Shown here one piece after another: positions 38,211 to 49,219 of a stretch of 64,000 nucleotides of DNA (position 1 is its first letter; every line of letters starts with the position of its first letter). This DNA is from Cololabis saira. Taxonomy: Eukaryota > Chordata > Actinopteri > Beloniformes > Belonidae. A program made the translations under genes and the position numbers. Location of the stretch: positions 760,001-824,000 of the forward strand of contig NC_084592.1 in NCBI RefSeq assembly GCF_033807715.1, read 5' to 3'. The notes under the pieces were generated by a model. That model was not told the origin of the DNA and ran no database searches. It saw nothing but the letters and a program-made list of their open reading frames with translations.

Positions 38211-39515
38211 TAGAACCGCTAACTGAACCGCTAACGGGATCGCTAACGGGATTGCTAACGGGACCGCTAACGGGACCGCTAACCGAGCCGCTAACGGGAT
38301 CGCTAACTGAGCCGCTAACAACCGCTAACGGAACCGCTAACGGGACCGCTAATGGGATCGCTAACGGGACCGCTAACGGGACCGCTAACGGGATCGCTAA
38401 CGGGATCGCTAACGGGATCGCTAACGGGATCGCTAACGGGATCGCTAACGGGATCGCTAACGGGACCGCTAACCGAGCCGCTAATGGGATCGCTAACGGG
38501 ACCGCTAACAACCGCTAACAGAACCGCTAACAGAACCGCTAACAGGATCGCTAACAACCGCTAGCGGAACCGCTAACGGGACCGCTAATGGGATTGCTAA
38601 CGGGACCGCTAACGGGGTCGCTAACTGGACCGCTAACGGGATCGCTAACTGGACCGCTAACGGTACCGCTAACGGGATCGCTAACGGAATCGCTAACTGA
38701 ACCGCTAACGGGACCGCTAACCGAGCCGCTAACGGGATTGCTAACCGAGCCGCTAATGGGATCGCTAACGGGACCGCTAACAACCGCTAACGGAACCGCT
38801 AACAGGACCGCTAACAGAACCGCTAACAGAACCGCTAACGGGACCGCTAACGGGATCGCTAACAACCGCTAGCGGAACCGCTAACGGGACCGCTAACGGG
38901 ACCGCTAACGGGGTCGCTAACTGGACCGCTAACGGGATCGCTAACTGGACCGCTAACGGGATCGCTAACGGAATCGCTAACTGAACCGCTAACGGGACCG
39001 CTAACGGGATCGCTAACAACCGCTAGCGGAACCGCTAACGGGACCGCTAACGGGGTCGCTAACTGGACCGCTAACGGGACCGCTAACGGGATCGCTAACG
39101 GAATCGCTAACTGAACCGCTAACGGGACCGCTAACGGGATCGCTAACAACCGCTAGCGGAACCGCTAACTGGACCGCTAACGGGATCGCTAACTGGACCG
39201 CTAACGGGACAGCTAACGGGACCGCTAACGGGATCGCTAACGGAATCGCTAACTGAACCGCTAACGGGACCGCTAACCGAGCCGCTAACGGGATCGCTAA
39301 CCAAGCCGCTAACGGGATCGCTAACGGGATCGCTAACAACCGCTAACGGGACCGCTAACGGGACCGCTAACGGGATTGCTAACGGGACCGCTAACGGGGT
39401 CGCTAACGGGGTCGCTAACTGGACCGCTAACGGGATCGCTAACTGGACCGCTAACGGGACCGCTAACGGGATCGCTAACAGGACCGCTAACAGAACCGCT
39501 AACGGGACCGCTAAC
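38211..39515. repeat. 12-mer minisatellite, unit 13
   Basis: CCGCTAACGGGA variants. Three similar sub-blocks near 38870, 39025 and 39155 each begin with a CCGCTAGCGGAA monomer. Confidence 0.96.
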
Positions 39516-39822
39516 ACCAATAACACTACCATCCCATAATAAACACCTACCATCCCATAATAACACTAACATCCCATAATAACACTAACATCCTATAAAA
39601 ACACCTGCCATCCCATAATAACACTAACATCCTATAAAAACACCTGCCATCCCATAATAACACTAACATCCTATAAAAACACCTGACATCCCATAATAAC
39701 ACTAACATCCTATAAAAACACCTGTCATCCCATAATAACACTAACATCCTATAAAAACACCTGACATCCCATAATAACACTAACATCCTATAAAAACACC
39801 TTACATCCCATAATAACACCTA

Positions 39823-39823
<1 letters not shown>
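39516..39823. repeat. 39-bp minisatellite, unit 13
   Basis: About seven to eight copies; the last carries CACCTTACATC. Confidence 0.95.

Positions 39824-39864
<41 letters not shown>
39824..39864. repeat. (GT)n microsatellite, unit 13/14 joint
   Basis: The shortest GT joint, about 20 units. Confidence 0.97.
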
Positions 39865-39865
<1 letters not shown>

Positions 39866-41270
39866 CATCTAAGGTTAAAAGGTCAGGGTTCAGATTTCTC
39901 CATTTTCCAGGTTATACTATGAATTCTGTACTGAGTGAGTCATGTGACCAGTTCTGGGTCAGTCTAATCAGTCAACAGCTGAGCTCTGGTTGCTAGGGGC
40001 AACAAGAACCTGATACAGAGGGAGCGGGAATGACTCAGCTGGATTTTTGGTTGTGACAAACCTGAAATCCCTCCACTTTGCGCTCAAACCGTAGCTCTTA
40101 GCAGAAAAACGAAAACATTTTGAGAAACAGAGAACCTACCAGATTATCTAAATGTTATTTTCATACAGATATTCCTTAAAATGTGTTAGTAACGGCAATT
40201 CGAAAACAAAAATGAGATTTTTTTTAAGAAAACTTCATTTAACATGGGAGTCAATGAAGAGAGAGACAGGAATTGGCGTGTCTGTTGGCTCCTCCGTTAA
40301 AATTTTGTGCACACCACGCCTGTCAAAGTCACATTTTATGAATCACAACACCTATGTCTATATTCTGACCAAAAATTATCTGTCTACCTTTTACGGTTTG
40401 CCCGTGAGCTCGAGTTACAAATAAGAAATCATGTTTTTTTTTCAGTGTAACTACACTCTAGCAAACTGACTCCCGTGCTCTAGATTTGAAAAAAAGTGAT
40501 TTCCAGTCCTCGCTTGAGGGCTCATATCTTGAAAAGTGTACATTTTAGGAAAAAACAGTCCGGGGTTTGGAGAGAGAAGAGAAGTTTTCCTCCGTTTTGA
40601 AGTTTGAATGACGTTTCTACGTCCAAGTATGAGAAAGATACGTGACTCGGAAAAAAGGTGAATTTTGTCTTTTTTTTCTCAACATTTTCCCATCCGCTTA
40701 TAATGGCACCATTGAAATGCATGGGAAAATCTTCCCCATTAGTTTGGAAATTTGGAAATGTTTTTGCACTTCGTGCAAAAACTATTCGTGCCATCGTTCT
40801 GAAAATCCACAGGACTGTAGTTAAATTCAGGGCCTACAACTTTCTAAATCGGTTCAGAATTTTTCGAGTAACGGTGTGCGAGTGGTGAGGCCCCAAACTT
40901 CACGCAATGCGTTCCGGATGGGGCAAAAAGCGCACGTTTGTGCACGTTGCGCAAAAACGTGCACGCCAATCGCTAATAAAAGTCATACCCATCGATTCCC
41001 GATTAAGGCGCACGTTTCTACGTTTTTACTTTTCGCGTTTTCTCAAAGCTGTAGGAGGAGTAGCCGGACAAAGTTTTTACGGAAGAATATATAAATAACT
41101 AGACAAAATTCCCGGGAAATTTTGAAGTGCCACGGACTACTGCCGGATGATCGCGGGGCTTATTTGCACCCATAAAATGGGTATAAAGGACTCGATACTG
41201 ATTAATATGACATCATCCATGACTCTCTATGTCAAACCATTCAAAAGTTATTACAGAAAATATGTAATAG
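39865..41270 (+). repeat. macrosatellite unit 14, core
   Basis: Long head, module c with one substitution (ATAATGGCACC), no triple hairpin. The tail is unique (CACCCATAAAATGGGTATAA, then CTGATTAATATGACATCATC). Confidence 0.92.
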
Positions 41271-43020
41271 GCTAATAGAACCGCTAACAAAACCGCTAAC
41301 GTGACCGCTAACGGGAAAGCTAACAGAACCGCTAACGGAACCGCTAACGGGATCGCTAACTGAACCGCTAACGGGTCTGCTAACGGGATCGCTAACACGA
41401 CCGCTAAAGGGGCCGCTAACCGAGCCGCTAATGGGATCGCTAACGGGACAGCTAACAACCGCTAACGGAACCGCTAACGGGACCGCTAATGGGATCGCTA
41501 ACGGGCCCACTAACGGGGCCGCTAACAACCGCTAACAGAACCGCTAACGGGACCGCTAACGGGATTGCTAACGGGATTGCTAACAGGATCGCTAACGGGA
41601 TCGCTAACTGAACCGCTAACGGGACCGCTAACCGAACCGCTAACGGAACCGCTAACGGGACCGCTAACGGGATTGCTAACGGGACCGCTAACAACCGCTA
41701 ACGGAATCGCTAACGGGACCACTAACGGGACCGCTAACGGGACCGCTAATGGGATCGCTAACGGGACCGCTAACAACCGCTAACGGAATCGCTAACAGAA
41801 CCGCTAACGGGACCGCTAACAGGATTGCTAACGGGACCGCTAACAGGACCGCTAACGGGATCGCTAACGGGACCGCTAACAGGACCGCTAACCGAGCCGC
41901 TAATGGGATCGCTAACGGGACCGCTAACAACCGCTAACGGGACCGCTAACAGAACCGCTAACGGGATCGCTAACCGAGCCGCTAACGGGATCGCTAACGG
42001 GATCGCTAACGGGATCGCTAACAACCGCTAGCGGAACCGCTAACGGGACCGCTAACGGGATCGCTAACGGGACCGCTAACGGGGTCGCTAACTGGACCGC
42101 TAACGGGATCGCTAACGGAATCGCTAACGGGACCGCTAATGGGACCGCTAACCGAGCCACTAACGGGATCGCTAACGGAATCGCTAACTGAACCGCTAAC
42201 GGGACCGCTAACCGAGCCGCTAACGGGATTGCTAACCGAGCCGCTAATGGGATCGCTAACGGGACCGCTAACAACCGCTAACGGAACCGCTAACAGGACC
42301 GCTAACAGAACCGCTAACGGGACCGCTAACGGGACCGCTAACGGGATCGCTAACAACCGCTAGCGGAACCGCTAACGGGACCGCTAACGGGGTCGCTAAC
42401 TGGACCGCTAACGGGATCGCTAACTGGACCGCTAACGGGACCGCTAACGGGATCGCTAACGGGACCGCTAACGGGGTCGCTAACTGGACCGCTAACGGGA
42501 TCGCTAACGGGATCGCTAACGGGACCGCTAACGGGGTCGCTAACTGGACCGCTAACGGGATCGCTAACTGGACCGCTAACGGGACCGCTAACGGGATCGC
42601 TAACGGAATCGCTAACTGAACCGCTAACGGGACCGCTAACGGGATTGCTAACAACCGCTAGCGGAACTGCTAACGGGACCGCTAACGGGGTCGCTAACTG
42701 GACCGCTAACGGGATCGCTAACTGGACCGCTAACGGGACCGCTAACGGGACCGCTAACAGGATCGCTAACGGAATCGCTAACTGAACCGCTAACGGGACC
42801 GCTAACCGAGCCGCTAACGGGATCGCTAACCAAGCCGCTAACGGGATCGCTAACGGGATCGCTAACAACCGCTAACGGGACCGCTAACGGGATTGCTAAC
42901 GGGACCGCTAACGGGGTCGCTAACTGGACCGCTAACGGGATCGCTAACTGGACCGCTAACGGGACCGCTAACGGGATCGCTAACAGGACCGCTAACAGAA
43001 CCGCTAACGGGACCGCTAAC
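41271..43020. repeat. 12-mer minisatellite, unit 14
   Basis: The longest 12-mer array (1.75 kb). Its first 700 bp are more diverged than the rest; its last part resembles units 11 and 13. Confidence 0.96.
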
Positions 43021-43444
43021 ACCAATAACACTACCATCTTATAATAAACACCTACCATCCCATAATAACACTAACATCCCATAATAACACTAACATCCTA
43101 TAAAAACACCTGCCATCCCATAATAACACTAACATCCTATAAAAACACCTGCCATCCCATAATAACACTAACATCCTATAAAAACACCTGACATCCCATA
43201 ATAACACTAACATCCTATAAAAACACCTGACATCCCATAATAACACTAACATCCTATAAAAACACCTGTCATCCCATAATAACACTAACATCCTATAAAA
43301 ACACCTGACATCCCATAATAACACTAACATCCTATAAAAACACCTGACATCCCATAATAACACTAACATCCTATAAAAACACCTGTCATCCCATAATAAC
43401 ACTAACATCCTATAAAAACACCTGACATCCCATAATAACACCTA
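43021..43444. repeat. 39-bp minisatellite, unit 14
   Basis: About ten to eleven copies, the first with CATCTTATAATAAACACC. Confidence 0.95.

Positions 43445-43534
<90 letters not shown>
43445..43534. repeat. (GT)n microsatellite, unit 14/15 joint
   Basis: About 43 uninterrupted GT units. Confidence 0.98.
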
Positions 43535-43535
<1 letters not shown>

Positions 43536-44771
43536 CATCTAAGGTTAAAAGGTCAGGGTTCAGATTTCTCCATTTTCCAGGTTATACTATGAATTCTGTA
43601 CTGAGTGAGTCATGTGACCAGTTCTGGGTCAGTCTAATCAGTCAACAGCTGAGCTCTGGTTGCTAGGGGCAACAAGAACCTGATACAGAGGGAGCGGGAA
43701 TGACTCAGCTGGATTTTTGGTTGTGACAAACCAGAAATCACTCCACTTTGCGCTCAAACCGTAGCTCTTAGCAGAAAAACGAAAACATTTTGAGAAACAG
43801 AGAACCTACCAGATTATCTAAATGTTATTTTCATACAGATATTCCTTAAAATGTGTTAGTAACGGCAATTCGAAAACAAAAATGAGATTTTTTTTAAGAA
43901 AACTTCATTTAACATGGGAGTCAATGAAGAGAGAGACAGGAACTGGCGTGTCTGTTGGCTCCCCCGTTAAAATTTTGTGCACACCACGCCTGTCAAAGTC
44001 ACATTTTATAAATCACAACACCTATGTCTATATTCTGACCAAAAATTATCTGTCTACCTTTTACGGTTTGGCCGTGACCTCGAGTTACAAATAAGAAATC
44101 ATGTTTTTTTTTCAGTGTAACTACACTCTAGCAAACTGACTCCCGTGCTCTAGATTTGAAAAAAAGTGATTTCCAGTCCTCGCTTGAGGGCTCATATCTT
44201 GAAAAGTGTACATTTTAGGAAAAAACTGTTTCGGGTTTGGAGAGAGAAGAGAAGTTTTCCTCCGTTTTGAAGTTTGAATGACGTTTCTACGTGCAAGTAT
44301 GAGAAAGATACGTGACTCAGAAAAAAGGTGATTTTTGTCTTTTTTTCTCAACATTTTCCCATCCGCTTATAATGGCGCCATTGAAATGCATGGGAAAATC
44401 TTCCCCATTAGTTTGGAAATTTGGAAATGTTTTTGCACTTCGTGCAAAAACTATTCGTGCCATCGTTCTGAAAATCCACAGGACTGTAGTTAAATTCAGG
44501 GCCTACAACTTTCTAAATCGGTTCAGAATTTTTCGAGTAACGGTGTGCGAGTGGTGAGGCCCCAAACTTCACGCAATGCGTTCCGGATGGGGCAAAAAGC
44601 GCACGTTTGTGCACGTTGCGCAAAAACGTGCACGCCAATCGCTAATAAAAGTCATACCCATCGATTCCCGATTAAGGCGCACGTTTCTACGTTTTTACTT
44701 TTCGCGTTTTCTCAAAGCTGTAGGAGGAGTAGCCGGACAAAGTTTTTACGGAAGAATATATAAATAATAAT
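43535..44771 (+). repeat. macrosatellite unit 15, core (terminal, truncated)
   Basis: Long head and module c. It lacks the CCCGGG/128-bp tail and all minisatellite arrays, because the macrosatellite ends in the expanded hairpin array. Confidence 0.92.
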
Positions 44772-45463
44772 AAGCCTGAGCAATAGTATGAGTGCCTCGT
44801 GCTGCGCACGAGGCACTCCTCCTCCATTGAGCTTGCGCAGCTCAATGGAGGAGGCGTGCCACGTGGCGCAGCCGTGGCACTAATAATAAGCCTGAGCAAT
44901 AGTATGAGTGCCTCGTGCTGCGCACGAGGCACTCCTCCTCCATTGAGCTTGCGCAGCTCAATGGAGGAGGCGTGCCACGTGGCGCAGCCGTGGCACTAAT
45001 AATAAGCCTGAGCAATAGTATGAGTGCCTCGTGCTGCGCACGAGGCACTCCTCCTCCATTGAGCTTGCGCAGCTCAATGGAGGAGGCGTGCCACGTGGCG
45101 CAGCCGTGGCACTAATAATAAGCCTGAGCAATAGTAAGAGTGCCTCGTGCTGCGCACGAGGCACTCCTCCTCCATTGAGCTTGCGCAGCTCAATGGAGGA
45201 GGAGTGCCACGTGGCGCAGCCGTGGCACTAATAAATAATAAGCCTGAGCAATAGTATGAGTGCCTCGTGCTGCGCACGAGGCACTCCTCCTCCATTGAGC
45301 TTGCGCAGCTCAATGGAGGAGGCGTGCCACGTGGCGCAGCCGTGGCACTAATAAGCCTGAGCAATAGTATGAGTGCCTCGTGCTGCGCACGAGGCACTCC
45401 TCCTCCATTGAGCTTGCGCATCTCAATGGAGGAGGAGTGCCACGTGGCGCAGCCGTGGCACTA
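44772..45463. repeat. triple-hairpin array, six copies of about 116 bp
   Basis: Copies begin AAGCCTGAGCAATAGTA near 44771, 44887, 45003, 45119, 45239 and 45350. Each has three adjacent self-complementary stems: an 11-bp GTGCCTCGTGC stem with a TGC loop, an 18-bp CTCCTCCTCCATTGAGCT stem with a TGCGC loop, and an 8-bp GTGCCACG stem. Each ends GTGGCACTAATAA. Copies 4 and 6 carry GGAGGAGTGCC and the others GGAGGCGTGCC. The array ends the macrosatellite. Confidence 0.94.
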
Positions 45464-45466
45464 ATA

Positions 45467-45809
45467 AGAAAAGGGAAACCTTTCTAGATACTAATTTAAC
45501 GCCTTCATTTTTCAGGTTTTCTCGGCCGTGTTTCATTTTTTGGGGATTTTTTTTTTCCACAACAGAGCGGGGTCATGCTTTACACCCGCTGGTGTGACGT
45601 GGGACCTTTGCGACTTTAGCATGTTAGCGAAACGCTAGCAACATTGCCTTTTGGGCCATTCTGGACGATTGCAATATGGTCATGCCACTACTTGGCATGC
45701 CCATAATTAAAGCTGCAGCGATGACCGGGTCCTCGCACCTTTGTGCACGTTCAGGCTGCAGTGGAAGCGCTTGTATGACTTGCATGTAGATTCTTCAGGC
45801 CTGGACATT
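45467..45809. other. no gene seen; right flank of the macrosatellite
   Basis: AT- and GC-mixed sequence without a credible frame, RNA gene or tandem repeat. It probably belongs to the same dispersed repeat as 45810-46956. Confidence 0.5.
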
Positions 45810-46045
45810 TAGCGGATGACACCACCATGACTCTTTATATCAAACCATTCAAAAGTTATGGCAGAAAGTCAGATATCAGATATCGACCAATCAGAAGAAG
45901 GGGCGGGGCTAATTTGCACCAATTATTTTCAAGGACTCAAAACAGAGTCCGATGACACCACCCACGAGTCTGTATGTCATATCATTCAAAAGTTATAGCA
46001 GAAAGTAGGAACTATCAAATATTGGCCAATCAGATGATGGGGGGG
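45810..46045. repeat. two diverged 128-bp monomers outside the macrosatellite
   Basis: Two tandem copies share GATGACACCACC, CATTCAAAAGTTAT, GGCCAATCAGA and GGGGCGGGGCTAATTTG with the array in unit 9, but with many substitutions. They are therefore older relatives. Confidence 0.88.
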
Positions 46046-46956
46046 TGCGCTTTTTGGGGTCTAGCATCGCCACGGTAACGCTTTTGACTGAGAAAGTAAT
46101 GCGCATCGTCGCAAGATCGAGACGCACATTTTGATGTATAACACACCTGGGTGCACGTTACGGTTCGGGCGAAGAAGTGGCTGAAGAAATGGCATAAATT
46201 GCGGCAAATTTACATGATTAATTCAAAATGGCCGACTTCCTGTTCGGTTTCGACCATGGCGCCAAGAGACTTTTCTTTAAGTTGCGACATGATAATTCAA
46301 TTCAATTCAATTCAATTCAATTTTATTTATATAGCGTCTAATACAACAGATGTTATCTCTAGACGCTTTCCAGAGATCCAGAACATGAACATAAACATAA
46401 ACATAAACCCCCGAGCAATTATCATATAAACAATGGCAGGTAAAAACTCCCATAGTGGGAGAAAAGCCTTAAGCCAAACAGTGGCAAGGAAAAACTCCCC
46501 TTTAGGAGGGAAGAAACCTTGAGCAGGACCAGGCTCATAAGGGGGGACCCTCCTGCCGAAGGCCAGACTGGGGGAGTCAGGGACGTCAGCAGCACACAGC
46601 AGGCAGGTGGAAGCAACAGCGGGATGACCAAAGGTGGGGTGGGGGGGGCGTCAGCAGCACACACCTGATACAGGTGTGTACCGATTTTCGTGCATGTATG
46701 TCAAACTGTTTTGTGGGGCTTGAGGCGAGAAGTTTTCTAGGGGGCGCTGTTGAGCCATTAGGCCACGCCCATTAATGCAAACTATTAAATATCACATTTT
46801 TTACCAGGCCTGGCTTGCGTGCAAAATTTGGTGACTTTTGGGGCACGTTTAGGGGGGCAAAAAGGCCCTCATTTCGTCGGAAAAATAAAAACGAGAAAAA
46901 AATAAATTCCTACGGATACAATAGGGCCTTCGCACTGTAAGTGCTCGGGCACTAAT
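46046..46956 (+). repeat. dispersed hairpin-ended repeat, split by a retroelement
   Basis: Non-coding repeat on both sides of the insertion at 46295-46662. The left part ends GTTGCGACATGATA and the right part resumes CAGGTGTGTACCG. The 3' end (46905-46956) has TACGGATACAATAGGGCC, a small imperfect hairpin and GGGCACTAATAATAAT. This closely parallels the end of the triple-hairpin block. The recurrence of such sequence in fish genomes is recalled, not tested. Confidence 0.6.
46295..46662 (-). mobile_element. retroelement 3' end (SINE/LINE-like), minus orientation, with (TTGAA)n tail
   Basis: In minus orientation it ends in TTATATAAATAAAATTGAAT followed by a TTGAA pentanucleotide tail, which marks a retroposon 3' end. 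ACATGATA (46287-46294) and ACCTGATA (46663-46670) flank it as an 8-bp target duplication with one mismatch. A second copy in the other orientation lies at 62118-62400 (shared AGGCTTTTCTCCCACTATGG). It holds no coding capacity and its family is not identified. Confidence 0.8.
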
Positions 46957-46966
46957 AATAATCCAG

Positions 46967-48735
46967 TGACAGAAGAAAGCTGAACCGGTACGATTTTGTT
47001 TGGAAGAGTTTCCAAGAGAAAATCTAACATGAAAGCAGAGGTGAGGTTCATAAAACTGAATCTAAACAAACCAGCAGACTTCTGGAACAGTGTCCTCTGG
47101 ACACATGAGACCAACATGGACATGTCTGGGGCCTTTAAAATGGAGTGCGTAGGATTCATACTAAAAGTGCACGTACGCCCAAAAGCCGAAAATGGCGGGC
47201 GCAAAAAAAAATCCGGATCTATAAAACCGCGTGCACGCAGACTTCCACGCAATGTTCCCTTTATGAATCACAGTCCACCTGGAAAGCTTGCGCAGCTGAA
47301 TCCGCCCCATATCCCGCCCCCAACACGCCCATAAATCCATATGGATGAGCCTACTGAGCATGCGCAGTGGCTTCCTGCAGCCTGTTAGGGATGAATGCGT
47401 CAGAATGAATGAACGTGTCGAGCCACCGTGCCACTGAATTTCGCTGAGATCTGAGATCTAGATGTTGTGGATGATGTGGAGAGAGGACAGTGAAACGAGA
47501 TTATTTGGTGGTCACAGTAAAAGTAGAAAAAGTATATAAATAGTATAAAATAAAGCGAGTGAGTGGCAGCACGTCGTTGCTGCCCGTTAGTGCCACGATC
47601 GCACGACGCAATTTCCACTGGGGGCAGCGGGGACATGTCCCCCCCACTTTTCAAAATGATGTATTTGTCCCCCCCACTTTTTACAGTTTAAAAACTAACG
47701 GTAGGCTCAGCAAATCATCAAGACACCCGGGACGGCGGCCCGGCAGCCCCCGCTCCCCCTCCTCCCTCCCGTCTCCCCTCAGAGCTGCTCTAGGCTGTTT
47801 TATGGTTCTGCGTTATACCAACGCAGAGCCTACGGCGTAGGCTCTGCGTTGGTGTTACCATAATTCCGGCTTAAAAGTAAACAACATGAGCGCACGTACC
47901 CGTGCATGACAGGCAGACACACACGGGGAGAAGGGACTATTTCTTTAATTTTTATTTTTTTTTAAACTTTATCCTTATGAACGCAATTGTTATATAGTCC
48001 AACTTTCCTTATTTTAATCAGAACACTTTCTTTTTTCCTCTTCGGCGTTGAGTAGTGGGCTCGGAGCGGCAGTCATCCCCCCCCCCCGCCGCCTGCTCCG
48101 TTATCAGCACTATTTTATTATAAGTCTGATATATGTTGTGATATGTGATGACATTATTAAGAGTATGACATGCATCTGGCTTCATTTCACCACCTCACAG
48201 CCTGCGTCGCCAGTTCCCCGTGTCTTAAGTAAATTCTTACGGGAGGGTCCGACATGCCGTAAAGATAAGCAGATTTTTCGGTTAGTTTTTTCTTTTTAGA
48301 TCCGAGGCTTTGCGTAGATGCCGGCTTCCGCAACTTTCAGGCGCTTTTTCTGCGCAAGCAAGCTTTATAGATGAGGCCCCTGGTCTTTATTTCCAGAACC
48401 ATGTTTGGATGAAACCAGCAGAAACACCTCAGACCCAGTGTCAAGGACAGTGCTGGAGGGATGATGATCTGGAGCTGGACACCTGTCAGTTATTGAGTGG
48501 ACCATGAACTCCTCTGTAGCAAAGAGTCTTCTAAAGACAAATGTGAGGTCTGTCTGAAAGACTGGCTGAAACGTATTAAAGTGACGGGAAATTATCCCAA
48601 ACACAGCAGCAGATCATAGGAATGATGAAAAATTAAAGAATACAGTAGCACGTAGTGGGACCATTCAGAGAGCTGTGTAGAAGTGGATGTCCAAAAAGAA
48701 GAATGGACCACAATCCTCCACAACCACGTGACATA
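46967..48735 (+). pseudogene. Tc1/mariner-like transposase remnant, split by a nested element
   Basis: The left part (46967-47128) translates to a run including NKPADFWNSVLWTHETNMDM, which matches the transposase catalytic-core segment around the second aspartate-like position of Tc1 elements (usual form FW..VLWSDE). After the nested element, 48383 onward continues YFQNHVWMKPAETPQTQC, the next segment of the same domain. Stops and frame changes follow (TGA at 48505 and several later). The aspartate of the usual SDE/TDE is replaced by H, so no active enzyme is encoded. Terminal inverted repeats were not located. Confidence 0.78.
47129..48379. mobile_element. non-autonomous GGGCC-TIR element, copy 1 (1251 bp)
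   Basis: Begins GGGCCTTTAAAATGGAGTGC and ends TATAGATGAGGCCC. It is flanked by CTG on both sides (47126-47128, 48380-48382), a 3-bp target duplication. It has the same structure and nearly the same length as 58386-59635. No transposase frame is seen. The 3-bp duplication and GGG/CCC ends fit PIF/Harbinger-type MITEs. It interrupts the Tc1-like transposase exactly at the codon run FG/YF. Confidence 0.85.
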
Positions 48736-48751
48736 CTGATAAAGTCACACA

Positions 48752-49219
48752 CTATTTCAACTTCCTGCCGCTGAAGGTTTTAATCATCCTGTGACAAGAT
48801 TTTACACTATTACTCAGTGGTTGTGGTTGACTCCAGAAAGTGAGTATCTCACCATTGATGAATGGCTGCACCTTGGTGACTGGCATGGTTTGAGTAGGCG
48901 TGGCTGGAGGCTGGATCTCTGTGGCTTCAATTATGTTTTTCTCTGACAGGATGTCAGTAGCACAGCTGCCCAGCGGACTGATGTTCAGAGTGTTGGGGGT
49001 CTCCACGGTGGGGAGCTCTTCCTCAGTTACTGACACCAACTCTATCTTTGAATTGTCTGGTTGCTCAGGAGCTTCTGCCTCGAGACCCTGGATGAAAGTT
49101 TCAAAATAAAGACAGACATTTTCTCTTTCATTGTGGTCCTCTACAGGAGACACAAAACTTCCAATTGCCACCCAATCAGTAGGTCCATGTGGCTCCATGT
49201 GAGTTGAAGGTGGGCTGCC
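48752..49219 (-). CDS. candidate 3'-terminal exon of an unrecognised minus-strand gene
   Basis: An open frame of about 156 codons ends at TAG (48752-48754). Upstream on the minus strand is a plausible acceptor, TACTCTGGGCAG, at about 49220-49231, giving an exon that starts PPSTHMEPHGPTDW. The segment is acidic and rich in P, T, E and S (for example VTEEELPTVETPN), with no hydrophobic stretch, which resembles a cytoplasmic receptor tail. I do not recognise the protein. The in-frame ATG at 49198 may be internal. Compatible donor and acceptor signals lie upstream at 50.1-50.6 kb. It begins just past the Tc1 remnant, which lies beyond its stop codon. It could also be a chance frame. Confidence 0.4.
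   Translation of the reverse strand, partial: GSPPSTHMEPHGPTDWVAIGSFVSPVEDHNERENVCLYFETFIQGLEAEAPEQPDNSKIELVSVTEEELPTVETPNTLNISPLGSCATDILSEKNIIEATEIQPPATPTQTMPVTKVQPFINGEILTFWSQPQPLSNSVKSCHRMIKTFSGRKLK

Larger units (their letters stand above)
1231..45466 (+). repeat. macrosatellite of 15 composite units
   Basis: Fifteen units begin with AGGTCAGGGTTCAGAT or a close variant, near 1231, 3899, 6661, 10771, 13925, 17091, 19557, 22658, 25636, 27870, 30785, 33815, 36710, 39875 and 43545. The usual order is core, 12-mer array, 39-mer array, then a (GT)n tract or an AAAATGGGGATCATGT joint. All units have the same orientation. The cores have no consistent coding frame but share three hairpins. Units are mosaics of a few alternative modules, as expected from unequal exchange and gene conversion. 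I do not recognise the family by name; related sequence lies just outside at 45810-46956. Confidence 0.95.

Noticed and set aside
44799..45464. Repeated 65-115-codon frames in the triple-hairpin array
   Set aside because: Both strands give near-mirror peptides because the DNA is self-complementary; no start or codon signature.
1231..45466. Centromeric satellite
   Set aside because: No basis in sequence for centromere function; the unit is far more complex than typical fish centromere monomers.
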